DNA of 64,000 nt. Origin: Brachypodium distachyon. Its lineage: Eukaryota; Streptophyta; Magnoliopsida; Poales; Poaceae. Both the position numbers and the translations under genes were made by a program. Each line of letters begins with the position of its first letter. The stretch's first letter is position 1. The DNA lies in NCBI RefSeq assembly GCF_000005505.3, contig NC_016131.3:13351501-13415500 (forward strand). The letters are read 5' to 3'. Under the pieces are notes generated by a model. That model was not told the origin of the DNA and made no database searches. It worked only from the letters and a program-made list of their open reading frames with translations. Below are positions 38,611 through 51,900 of this stretch, one piece after another.

Positions 38611-40188
38611 TGTTTTTTGAAATGGAAGTTATGGATTTTCCTAGGTTCAACGAGAAAAGCCCGTATTTAGATTTAAAAACGCATCTTTTTTATTCGACAA
38701 GATGCTAAATCTATTTTTTTTTTGCTTAGTTGCCAGATATACGGTGCAAGGCGAGCCATTGGGATTGTCCTATATGCTGGCGCAATGATTCATTCACAGG
38801 AAACGAAGGGACCATCAGACTATTGGCTTCGCTGTTTGCATTACTATCCCAATAATTGAACAGAAATTGATCATGTGTTATTATTAACCAGGTCGAGTGG
38901 AAAATAGGTTTCGAAACGGATAAGTAGAAATTCTTTCTTAATTTATATTTTTCAGAAATTATTGCGTATTTATTTTTTAGAGGAACACATGGAATCATGT
39001 TATCAGTGAACAAAACAAACGTTTACATAGCACGTATTTCTCGTGAAAAGAAGAAAATAATAATTAGGAAAAAGAAGAAGTATGCTGGTATTTTTTTTTA
39101 CCAGTGAAGAAGTATGCTGGTATGTCGTACTCCCTGCCCTGGTGATCTGAAAGTTGTTCTAGCAATAGAACCCAACGGATGCTCGGATTGGAAGCCTTCT
39201 TTCCTTTCACTCGATCAGATTTTCAGATTGGAAACTATACTGTAAGTTAGCCTGGGCCTGGCCCGGCCCGGTCCACTGGGAGGGGAAAAAAACTAAAGAG
39301 ACTGTACTACTGTGTCCCTAATTCTTTTCGTAGCCGTGTCTGAAGATATTAGTACTATTTGCAAAAAAGCGAAGGTGCTGGCATAATTATGGGGTCCAAC
39401 TAATTACGTGTTGTGTGGCCGCAAAAGAATGGCACACGATGCGTTGCTCTCTTGCTTGCATTGTTCCATCATTTTTTTTTCTGCCACCATGGAATGGATA
39501 GCGACCTCAAAAAGCTACAGCTGGACTAATTTGCTTACATTCTGACTTTATTTCATCCGCCCATAGCACATCTCGTTGTCTGAATCTCTATCCTATCTCC
39601 ATTAATAATAATTTAGAGAAATAGTGATGGTGAAAATGGGAACCCACAGGGACACATGTCCCATGGCCAAACCACACATGTTTTAGCCGGTGGTCTTATT
39701 ATTATTATCCTGTTCAGAGTGTTTGACCTGCATGTTGGACTAGATAGTACCACCAGATGTCAGGCAAGTATGAGACATCCATATCACCAGAACAAGATCT
39801 GATAAAAAAAAGTTATCTTGAAAAATTTCACTGTAAATTTATCTTTCAGGAAATGCATGAGTATATGGCATGTTGAAAAAAAAAGAAAAAGGGTTAATTG
39901 AATGTTGGTTTTTATGGCAGTACTCCACTAGGAGTATTATGTTTGAAACTAAAAAGGCTAAAAAGAAAGAAAAAGTTTAATGGAATGCAGTTGAGTTAAC
40001 TGACTCATGTCATTCGTGTGCCGACAGTTGAGGTTACCAAGTCTGTCTGAGTCGAGTCGTCTTTCTTTTGCTTTTCCTTGCTTCGTCTTCGTCTTCGTCT
40101 TCCTCCCGACGTCTCACTCTCCCTCTCCCTTAAGTACAACCCAACCAACCACCTAGCTTCCAATCCTCGCTCGCCAGGCACCAAGGCC
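38611..40188. other. Intergenic, PLC upstream region
   Basis: About 1.6 kb without a gene. AT-rich to 40000, then pyrimidine-rich (CGTCTTCGTCTTC) leader of the phospholipase C gene. Confidence 0.45.
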
Positions 40189-43136
40189 ATGGGCACGTAC
40201 AAGTGCTGCTTCTGCTTCAGGCGCCGCTACCGCTGGACGGACGCGCCGCCGCCGGACGACGTGCGCTCCCTCTTCGCCCACCACTCCGGCGGTGCCGCCA
40301 CCATGGGCGCCGACGGCCTCCGCCGCTACCTCGAGTCCAAGGGCACCGGCGCCGAAGACGACAATTCTGAGGCCGCCGCCGACCGGCTCCTCGACCAGAT
40401 CCGCCACGGGCAGCGGGGCGCGCGCATCCCGCGGGTGGGGCGGCCGCTCATCGCCCTCGAAGAATTCCACCGCTTCCTCTTCTCCGACGACCTCAACCCG
40501 CCCATCCGCCGCCCGCAGGTGCACCACGACATGACCGCGCCGCTCTCCCACTACTTCATCTACACGGGCCACAACTCCTACCTCACCGGCAACCAGCTCA
40601 GCAGCGACTGCAGCGACATCCCCATCATCAAGGCGCTGCAGAAGGGCGTCAGGGTCATCGAGCTCGACATGTGGCCCAATTCCACCAGGGACGACATCAA
40701 CATCCTCCATGGCAGGTCAGGCTGGCTTTTTTACTATTCTCATCCATGTCCATCCAATTCCTGCGAATCTTTGTCTCCCTTGATACATGCAATTTGAGAA
40801 AAATCCAAAAGAAAAGAAAAATCTCTCCTGGTTACAGTTGCCTATATGAACACATACAATGAGTAGAGAGACAAATTCTAGCTAGATACCATCCATGCAT
40901 AGGAGCCTTCGCTCCTCTGGAAGTTCATATTTATTCCTCTTTGGTAACACTGCCAATAATAAGGAGAGCTTCTGTGGTTTACACTATCTTACGAATCAAT
41001 AATTCTGAATATATAGGACATTGACCACTCCGGTCTCACTGTTGAAATGCTTGAGATCCATCAAAGAGTATGCTTTCGTCGTGTCTTCCTATCCTGTCAT
41101 CATAACACTCGAAGACCATCTCCCACCTGATCTCCAGGACAAAGTTGCCAAGGTACCTCTCTGCTGAATTTCTCATATCTCCATCCAGACATCCAGTTGT
41201 TGCACTTGTCTAACAGGCGCTTCTGATTATTATTTTCCCCTAGATGGTCCTTGAAGTGTTTGCGAGCATACTGTACTACCCTGACACAGAACATATCAAA
41301 GAACTCCCTTCACCTGAAGACCTCAAAGGCCGTGTCCTCCTTTCGACAAAGCCCCCGAAGGAGTACCTCGAAGCAAAGGCTGGTGGTACCATCAAAGACG
41401 GTGATGCGGATCCCAATCTTGGCAAAGGAGCTGGCGAAGATGCCGCTTGGGGGAAGGAAGTCCCAGATTTTAAGACTGAAATTCAATCTGCCAAAGTACT
41501 AGTTCCAATTTCTCCTACTCCTCCATCCCAAAATAGGTGACGTGAATTTGTATAAGAATTTATACAAATCCACGTCACTTATTTTGGGACGGAGGGGGTA
41601 CATTTTTGCTCCTTATCTTTAGCAAGATTTTACACGCACACTTGTTTTTGCAATATCAGCAGGAAGATGATGTGTCAGAGCATCACAGGGATGACGACGA
41701 CGAAGACGACGATGATGATGAGGAGGAACAGAAAATGCAACAGCATCTAGCTCCTCAGTATAAACACCTTATTACTATAAAAGCAGGAAAACCAAAGGGT
41801 ACTACGGCCGATGCCTTAAGGTGCGATCCAGACAGAGTTAGGCGACTCAGTTTGAGCGAGCAAGAACTTGCAAAAGCGGTAGTTCATCATGGCACTGAAA
41901 TTGTGAGGTATACATCATGTAATAACAAAATGAAGCTGCTCTCATTATTAAAACTTCCTTTCCTTCCATCTTCAATAACTAGAGATTCTCTTTTGTTTAC
42001 TCTTACCAAAGTGCACAATCTTTTTGTTCCAAACAGGTTCACACAGAGGAACCTACTGAGGATATACCCAAAGGGAACTAGGGTCACTTCATCCAACTAT
42101 AATCCATTTCTTGGTTGGGTGCACGGTGCTCAGATGGTTGCCTTCAATATGCAGGTGTATTTCTGTTTCTGAGCAACTGATCCCAGCATCTGTATGCTCC
42201 AAATACCTAATTAAGTAAACTGAGTTTGGGGTCCAATTTGATAGTTGCGGTCACATTTCAGGTTTCATATGAAAAGGCAGAAATACAAATGGGCATAATG
42301 AGCACTTTATAAATTTGAACCACCTGGAGTTTGTTACTGCAATGTAATGTTAGCCGGTCATATACAACTGCATGATATCTCTTGCAGGGATATGGAAGAG
42401 CCCTTTGGTTAATGCATGGATTCTACAAAGCCAATGGTGGCTGTGGATATGTGAAGAAACCGGATTTCCTGATGCAATCTGACGTTTTCGATCCAAAAAA
42501 ACGCCAACCTGTTAAGAAAACCTTAAAGGTACTTCTTTAACTCGGGTTTGTATCACTAGAGATTCAGAGATAGATGACCTGCTACTTTTCAGGTGAAAAT
42601 ATACATGGGCGATGGTTGGCGGATGGACTTCAAGCATACACATTTTGATCAGTATTCTCCTCCGGATTTTTATGCACGGGTATGCAAAAATAAAATAATA
42701 GGAGAATAACCAACGAAAACTCAAGACATATTGGAATAACCAAAACCAAAATACCATAGTGCCATTCCTTAGGAACGTTGAGCAAAATGCCGTAGCGTGT
42801 GTAATACCACTAAACTGAAGCTTGGTACTGATGAACTGACAGGTTGGGATAGCTGGAGTTCCAGCAGATTCGGTGATGAAGAAGACCAGGACAATAGAGG
42901 ACAACTGGGTGCCTGTGTGGGAAGAGGAGTTCGCCTTCGATCTGACGGTCCCGGAGATCGCGTTGCTCCGAGTGGAGGTACACGAGTATGACATGTCCGA
43001 GAAGGACGACTTTGGCGGGCAGACTGTTCTGCCGGTGTCAGAGCTGCAGCCTGGGATCCGGGCAGTGGCACTCTTCGACCGCAAGGGGAACAAGTTCAAC
43101 AACGTCAAGCTCCTCATGCGCTTTGAGTTTGTTTGA
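40189..43136 (+). CDS. PLC: Phosphoinositide-specific phospholipase C
   Basis: Cleaves PtdIns(4,5)P2 into inositol trisphosphate and diacylglycerol at the plasma membrane, dependent on calcium. Eight coding exons: 40189-40715, 41017-41152, 41244-41495, 41660-41907, 42037-42154, 42388-42528, 42593-42679, 42843-43136, giving 600 residues, normal for plant PI-PLC. In order: a truncated EF-hand-like N-terminus (about 1-105) with a Cys/Arg-rich start; an X domain with the catalytic pair His128 ([13 protein letters not shown]) and His174 (NILHGR); an acidic Asp/Glu linker (about 315-330, encoded at 41692-41735); a Y domain with [15 protein letters not shown]; and a C2 domain (from [10 protein letters not shown]) for Ca-dependent membrane binding. 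An AATAAA at about 43303 fits polyadenylation. Intron 3 holds a MITE. Orthology to rice OsPLC1 is inferred from synteny memory. Confidence 0.95.
41518..41598. mobile_element. Stowaway MITE in PLC intron 3
   Basis: 81 bp flanked by TA (41516-41517, 41599-41600). Ends CTCCTCCATCCCAAAATAGGTG and CACTTATTTTGGGACGGAGGGGG are near-perfect inverted repeats. The whole unit can fold into one hairpin (ACGTGAATTTGTATA / TATACAAATCCACGT). Confidence 0.85.
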
Positions 43137-44100
43137 TGAGATTTGGCTTTTAGAGACGACGATCATGCGGCGGCCCAGTGTTCTGTTATGTGCATTCTTA
43201 TTGTGTACATATATTTTCAGTGTGAATATGCATGTACTACCAATGTATTTGTCAGCTTGTACATAAGACTCTGTTTGCAATAATTTATTGTGTTGTGAGA
43301 GCAATAAAAACTGATTTGCAAGTGTGGAAAAGAAAGAAGGATTAAGTTGGTCAAAGTTTGTTCAGTCTCCAAGTACATTTATTTCATTTTATAGTGCTGT
43401 GCTCAGACAAGATTTTTTTTCTCTTTGGACCGCCCATTATTCCAAGCCTATATGTCTGCGGCATTCGACAACTATGTATGTAAGTAAATTATCATTTTCA
43501 TCAACCTGAGATCATTCCAACACCGAGTGAATGTTTCACAACGAAAGTGTAAAATACTCCTACATAATAAACCATTACAAAGTTTCTGCAAACAAATAAT
43601 CAAAAAAGGTGTTACATTCTCCCTTTAGCTGTCACATGTCATAAGATCAAACAGCGTGTGAATGCTTACTTCGTCAAATTCCTGCAAAGCTGGTCTATAA
43701 GACAGAGATGTAGGGATAAATAAATAGCAGGGCTCAACAACAACTCTCTCCTATCACTATCTAATTTTGAAGGTAATGTTTTGTACAATGCGATGCCCAA
43801 TCGTGCAGAAACTAATGGTATCTTTATCACATTCATTTCGTAGTGCCATCTTCCCCGCTCGATAAATACACTGGTTCTTCCCTCGCTACGCAATGCCTCC
43901 ACTCCAGCAGTATAAAGAAATGCAATGAAATATACCAAACAGCACAGATCTTGGATGATATCTATCACATCATTGAGGACATACGGAAGCACAAACTGCA
44001 AGAGAACAGCACATTTATTTGGTAAAAAAACGAACGAACATCACAGATGATTGGAAAAAAAAACCATAGAACAAATTAGTAAGAGGCATTTACCAGGGGT
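43137..44100. other. Intergenic between convergent PLC and symplekin
   Basis: 3' UTRs of two converging genes. GCAATAAAAACTG at about 43301-43313 is the likely PLC poly(A) signal. No further gene; the minus-strand open frame at 43666-44001 has no recognisable domain and may be symplekin 3' UTR. Confidence 0.5.
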
Positions 44101-47100
44101 TTAACTGACAGCAGAGGATTCCTGAGTTACTTCTGTTGTAGTATCTGCAGCAGAACTACTAGTTTCCGCTGCTTGGTTTTGGCTGCTTTGTGCTTCAGGT
44201 GCAGGTTCTGGTTGTGGATCTTCAGCAAGACCCAAAACCACCAAGCTAGACCTGCCACAAAAAGGCACAAGCTCTGATCAGATCCAACACCACGCATTTC
44301 AAATGGAGCACTTTGGCTGGTACAGATAGAGTGAATCAACACAGATAGAGTGAATCAACAAACCTCGGAAGAGTTGATCGCACATTTGGTTGGCTGGCAT
44401 GTTCAACCAAGGGTGCCTTCAGTACAGGATTCTTATTCAAGGCGTTTTCAAGTTGTGGAGCTGGTAACTGATAAACCGAGTGCCATGTTATGGAAAATCT
44501 CGATATATGATGAAGAAAAATTGTAATCAGAATAAAGATGAAATTTTCTACAGGGTCAAGGGAAAAAAAATAGAACTGCAGTTGAAACTTCAAAGTTTGT
44601 TTACCCTGTCACTGTTTATAGAACTATTAGATCCAAAATAGCTGTCCGTGACCTCATGAAAACTCGCTAAAAAACTAGCATATGATGTAAAAAAAATACT
44701 CCCTCCGTCCCATATTAAGTGAGTCAAATTTGCACAAATATGGATGTATCTATACACAAAATGTGTCTAGATACATGTAATAGAATGTCACTTATTATGG
44801 GACGGAGGGAGTAGCAGCCGCTGTTTTGTTGTCTGGCGTATACTTTTTGCCCATCTATGAAGTAATTAGGAAAAGCACTTCCCATTCATGGCAAAATAAA
44901 TAAAAAACAACTACCAGACGACTTTCATGCTAACGGAGAATAGATAAATCTAACCAGATAAGCAGAAGTGAACAAACCTGCAGCAGCACCCCATACGATT
45001 GAGGTTTTGTCAGGATAGCACACTTCAGGAATCCTACCCATAACTTAGGATATTTCCAAATCTGCCACGTCAAAATAACCGTTGAAGTTTTAGATAAATG
45101 AAAAGGCATTGCAGCTGATTTCCAGTTAAAAAAAAGTGAGAACCTGCTTGCTAACAAGGCGTGACATGATCTCCATCACAAAATCCACCTGAAAGGAAGT
45201 CTCACTATCAGATCATAACACGAGAAACAAATCAACAAAACTGAGGACAGTTCACTTGATCATGATAATTTATAATTACTGAAGTTCCACCTGACCGATT
45301 CAACAAGATTCGTACTACCACCTTGATAGCAACTAAAATCCTGGATCCTTGGTGGTCTTAGGGACATTACATACTAATTAACAGGTTACAACATCAGCAA
45401 TAAATTCTAGCTTCGGAAATGTGCAACTCTTAATGATGTGTGTTTTGTAGTACCATCAAGATCCTGGATATATCAGCAAACGTCTCAACAAGATTGCCAC
45501 ACCAAGATCATACATTTCATGTCAGCAAGCGCCTCACAAACTAGATTAGAGCATGAGGTATAAGAGCCATAGCCCATGCGATGGGGTTACACAATTAACT
45601 CACCAGTGCAGGAAAGGCACCTATTGCTTGCATAACTGTTCGCATGAACAGCAAAGGAAGAGGAATCTGTTCAACCTGTGGAAGCACAAAGCGTTTAAGC
45701 AAAGAGCCAGCAGATCATCATATTATAAGGCAAATATAACAGAAAACATTATAATAGCCAGAAACAGATACCAATTGATTTAGAGCTTTTGCCAAAACTT
45801 GCTGAGTGAATATTGTCCTTTGCTCGAAGCAAGCAGCACATGCATCCATAACCTACAGTAAGTTAGTATAAATTATCGCTTATTAGTGTACTGAGAACTA
45901 AGTCGCCAAGTGTTGTGCAGCGTACGAAATGGAAAACTAACAGACCTTTTTCAGTGGTATGCCTTCCTTTTCAGGATCTATTACATGGATGGCAATCAAA
46001 ATTTCTGATGGGTCAAGAGAAGGACCATGTTGTGGTGATCCCTGCAATAGGTAGCAAGTTATCTGCATGAATAGCACGCACGAGCTAGAAAACACGTATA
46101 ATTAATATGAAAACTGAAAAATAATCAATTTAGAATTAGAAGCCCTAAACCCTAAAGCCTAAGAAAGCCTTGAAGGTGTGAAGTTTTACACAAAGTGTGC
46201 AACAAACACCTCAGCCCAGATATGAACTGAAACTGTACTTTATTTCCAAATCCCAATTAATGAACCAATAAATGTTTCAAATCTTAGCTAAGTTATTAAC
46301 TAACCTGCACATAGTAGAGAAAAACTAACCTGCAGGATTCGAGAAAGGGCAACTTGAAACTTATCCATAGGAAGATTAACAATATTGGAAAACACAGACA
46401 TGACCTGGAACAAAAGTACAACGAAGAATAACTAACATGAAACAATAGACGAAATATGAGCGATACCTCGGCAGCATCGTCTCGACAACAATGCTTAGAG
46501 TTCATATTGCTCGATTAATGCACCAAGTCAGTTACTGTCAACTGTCATGTTTCATAACCACTGGTTCTGACAAAACTCCAATACCTAGGCTGTCCCCCTT
46601 CTCCCCAAAGTCTGGAACATGACCTTTCTTTCCAAATATTAACCACTGCCCACAGGGTGCTGTGAACTTAATTTGAACTGAATACAGCTTGAGCAGCTCA
46701 GCTACCATGTGCTGGGCCATTTAATGCAAATGATTAGCGCTTAGCCACTATTACATGCTCATTAGGAGTAGGGATGCAGGCGGGATCCCACTTAAATGAC
46801 TTGCTAATTCAAAAAATGCTTAAATTGACTTCTGGATTTGGAGCTTTACTTACAAGTGGGACGTAAGTGGGATCCTACTTGCATCCCTAATTAGGAGACT
46901 GCGAAAGATGTACACATTAAGTCTAACCACCATATATATATTCTAGAGTACGATAAAGCTAGCTATACAATAATATATTATGCATTCTGCCAGTTATTTA
47001 TCCTAAACATTCTAAGAGTGGAGGAAACAAAAACCTCGTCTTTTGTCAGATGTGCCATGACTGAAAAAAGGAACTCGGCGTCCTGCAAAATGAAGTCGGT

Positions 47101-48824
47101 ACTTTATAAATTAGAATAATTCAGGCAGGATAAAATCCATCTTGTAAATGTCAGCAAGAACTTGAAGTTTAACTCAGGTACAGAGAAAGAGACAACCTTC
47201 GTTTTTGAATATAAGTTCTTTATGGAGGAAATCAGATCTTGAGATGGCACTGCTCCATCAGTGAGAGTTTGTAAAACCTGCATGGCAATGCATATACAAA
47301 TGATTCAAATGAAAGAAATTCACTGATCAAGACATATGTTCCCGAACCCTCTTTCCCATACATGTGAAAGTAGAACTTTCATCAATAGAGAATAATATAT
47401 ATTAAAGAGGCAAAAAAAAAGTACAACTTGCACCTGCATGAGGAGGTCCCGACTGTCAGCTGGTGGATCTGAGATGATCCCAAGAAGATCAGGAGAGGAC
47501 CTTATCGTGCGAATCAGAATAGGTACTTGTCTGTGAACTGCCTGGAAAACATACATTTATGGTACAATTACAGACTGAAATGATTATCTGGTCTATTGGC
47601 AAGTCAGATAGTGTAGGATGCAAGACCTGTTTGGCACTCTGTGGTAAACTACCATATATCGCAAATACACGCCGAAGAAGGGAATGCTTCTGGCAGTAAG
47701 ATACAATCCACGTTCTGTTAATAAAATTCACATAATCAGATAAAGGATTGTAGAGCAGTGACCACTAACCTTGGTGCACAAAGCAAAGTAGAGTGACATC
47801 AAAGTTTGAGCTTCTGCTACTGAAGCTGAATTTTCTAAACCACCATCCTTCAGAAAACATAAAGTTAATCAAATCAGAAAAGACAGGTTATACTGCTTGG
47901 AGAGGAACAGAAAAATAATAATATGAAATTCCATGCTGCTAAGAGCATGTAACAAGCCAATATACAGCAGCGCGTTTATTATTTTTATTTTCTGTTTATC
48001 AACAGTTCTTTTGAGATGACTTCATGATGAAATCAAGGCAATCCGATTTAGAATCATCTAAAGCCATGGTTGGTTCAAAATAGTAGCAGAGGATTTGAAA
48101 GAAATTAGAGCATGAACCATACCTCGTGAACTTCAGATGTAGCCATTTCAGCAGCTGATGCAGATTCAGTAGCTGGAATCACTTCCAGGACTGAATCAAG
48201 TTTTTCATTTGCAAAATCTTCAATCCTTTTAGAAATGCTTGCCATGGGAAATAGCTTATTTGCTACCTGTTCAACACCAAATGACAAATCTAGTGAACAA
48301 AAATCACATAAGTGCATCTTTCTTACAAGCAGGAAGGATCAAGGGATTACCAAACGTATTGCCTTCATGCGAACCTCATCTAGACGATTGATTGAACTCT
48401 GTAAGAAACACTGCTACTTAGTGACATAAAAAAGAAACAGGGAATAGCACTATAGATAATACTTCAAGCAGAGTTGTAATAGACCATAAAAACAAACCAC
48501 AAAGGATAGCCATTGTGGAAGTATTACCACTGTTATTACATCTTCAGAGTTCATTCTAAAGCTCATGTAAGTGAATGGAGAATAGAAATGACCAACCAGT
48601 GCTTGTACTTTATGTACTTAAACACCCTCAAAAGAAGCAGGTAACTGATTTAGTGCTTCACAATTCTACCAACAAATGCGAAAGTAAAATAAAGCAGCAA
48701 TTCATGACAAGTTTGCTTTCTTTTGTGCTCTACCACCAAATCAGAAGTCAAAACAGATAACTCCCACGTCACCACTGGCAGATGTACCAGGCATGCTATT
48801 GCCAGTTTGCAACTAATCAAACAT

Positions 48825-48878
<54 letters not shown>

Positions 48879-48881
48879 TAC

Positions 48882-48916
<35 letters not shown>

Positions 48917-51900
48917 GATACATATATATATATATACTGGTTTCCGTATAGCACCTGCAGAGCAATCTCCAGACATCTGTCCCGGTTGGAAGGTCTTAAC
49001 ATGATAAGGTTCCAGACAGCACTTAGACCCTGAGTTACCCTATCACCACTCTGAAGATCCTTGTCCTGCTTCTCGTTGTTTCCAGGAGAACATAAACTCT
49101 CCAGAAGCTTTAATACACCGTCTGATAAATATGGCATCTCACAAAGCAATTTGCCAAGTGATTTGTCTGAAGCCGGAAACATATCACGAAGATTTTCAGC
49201 CTACACGAAATGAGATATGGTTGGCCGTGATACAAGAAAAAGGTAGCTGCAACAAAGTTACCAAAGTTGAAAGGAGACATACTACTGTCAGAACAAATGA
49301 TTCGTAAACTGATGTTGCTGTTCTAGATGAAAGAAAGTCCTGATCCTGTTCTGCCTCACGATATAACCTGTTCAGAATGCAGAGTGTCAACTCATGTCCC
49401 TGCTTAAGGAAAGATGAGTTAGAAATCATTTGGAACAATCATACTGAGTGAAACAACGTACGTAACAACAGAAACAATTTTGCACTAAACACAAGCTGGT
49501 TAAACATTGTCATATAAAGATATAGTGATCATCTCTACATATAAGCTTGCTACATGAAATCACTGAACATGTACATAATAGGCCAACAGTAGATATGCCA
49601 TATATGAACAAGAATCGTGACGTGCTCTCACTGATTCAATCACCATGTCGCTAGTTGAACCACATATCATCGACAGCACAAATCTATGAAGTATAAACTA
49701 TTGCAAGTGATGGAGAAAGAAATTGTTTTCTTATGGTAGTGGTGGTTTTGAGGGTTTGTTTTCTTGTATTGAAATTATCATGGTGTTTGTTAGGTCTGAT
49801 CCTCAGATGTCAGACAGGTTATCCATTGGCTCCTATGATATAGGAACTCTATGCAAGTGCTTAGCAAGAATAAACTTAGTTGGGTACATAAATCAGGTGA
49901 GTCAACAAATTTCCCTCCTTAATTCAGACACCTAAGCGACTAAGCTCTGATTTGAGATTTTTCAGGTTAAATCACTTGCCATCAAAGTTCTGTCCTTATT
50001 CATAACTAAATAGCTAAGAGAACTCTTACAGGAACTACTTATATGATTTTGACATTTTGTACATCTTACCTCATTATTTACATAGTCAGATAGCACATGC
50101 TTCTGGAGAAGCTCCCATGGGTCCAACTCCAAAGGAAACTGCATCAGAAAGTAACATGGAGCAACAATAGTATGTCAATAAGATGGTATACAATAAACAA
50201 AAGCAGAACTGACACTTCAGTGTTTCTGAGAGAAACTGACTTTAACAAAAGTTCAAGCCAAAGAGTGGTATTTGACAGGACGAATGGTGATCAGTACCTC
50301 GACACCCAGGTGAGACAGCAGAGGAAGACGTGTGTTTGAACCACTAGATTCTTCTTGCTTATCTCTCTCAAGAATACGCAGAAATGCTTCTTTTTGAAGG
50401 AGATCTTTAGCTTCATCAGTTAGATCGATATTAGTCACAACCAACTTTGGAAGAACATGCTGTGAAGTAAGTGAATTCAAGGATGAAAACTGCGATTGGC
50501 TTCCTTCAATAGTAGAAGAGGTTGGACTGCGAGTTTCTGAAGATTGAGCCAAACTAACACCAACAGACGAATTATCAGCAGGCAGTGAACTGATAAAGCT
50601 GCCAGAATGTTCTTGGGTTCCCTGAGGTTCTGTTGAAGCATGAGAAGTTTCAGATGATTCCTGAATCTCAATCGATAACCCAGTGGCATCTGCACTGGGT
50701 ACTTTAGCCTCTACTATTTCCATATCTAATGGAACTGCTGAACTATCACTGTTCTCTTCCTTGGGTGGATTTGTTGCAGTAGGAACAGCAGAACTGGCAA
50801 TAACTGGTGCGACGTCACCAGCAGAAGATGTCACCAGAGTAGAATCGTTAACTGGAGGCACTTCATCTTGATCGGCTTCTTTTATTGTCTGAAATAAAAA
50901 GTTCAATAAACAAAAAAGAAACGAGAAAATGCAAACAACAGAATAAGCAGATGAGTAGCTACTAACCTTCAATAGAGATTCCAACAGAGGAAAGCGACCT
51001 GAAATAGGATTCGAACTCTGAGACGACTGGCTGGTTGAAGGAGGCTGTTGTTTATCTACTTCAGGACGAGAAACTGGCAGATGTTGCATGTTAACCATTA
51101 CCACCTCTGCTAATAAGTCCGCAGCGATACTGGATGACAGGATTTGTAGTGATCCAGCAGCTCTGTCGCCTTGCGCAGCTAATGCAGCAAACATGCTAAT
51201 TAATTGATATACAGCTTCAGAATTCCCAGTTCTTGCAGGGGCAGGCGGATTAGACGATGAATCAATGGAGGCTACCTCGATATTCCTCGCTTCTTCACTA
51301 TGTTCTTCAGCATCATGTGATTGTCTAACTCTTTTACTAGAATGACCATCATCCTCTAGAATATTATTCATGTCATCAGCCAGACTTCGCTTGTTACTGT
51401 TGTCAGTGCTTGTCTCCTGTCAAGGAAATATGATCATTTGAAACACTTATTTTACATAGATTGGAGCAATATTTAAGGGGACAAGAGTTAAGGAGGTTGG
51501 AAAATTTCCTACTTTTATTGCATTTTTTATATTATTCTTCTTTAAGAAGAGTGTGACAAAAGAGATGGAACTTGGATATAGATGTACATACTGTCAGAGG
51601 CAATGATTCTGCTTTGTTTGATGTCTCCTCAACACTCCTTCCAGCATTTGCATTATGTTCTATTGAATCCCCCTGATTAATAATATTTTGAGCTTCTAAC
51701 AGGCGAGCTCGCCACTGCAGAATGAAAACCTCAAATTAGTAATAATGCACCTAATCCACAAAATGAATACATAAGCATGAAATGAGGCATTTCAGATGTG
51801 CCACTGAGAAGAAAAGTATATCAAGTAAAGTATGTTGACAAAACAAGATATTATGTACATAGCATCTTGCAATTTACTGCTAAAAGCTAAAAGAAATACC

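Noticed and set aside
48650..48976. Open frame of alternating Ile and Tyr
   Set aside because: It is only the translation of the (TA)n microsatellite in a symplekin intron.
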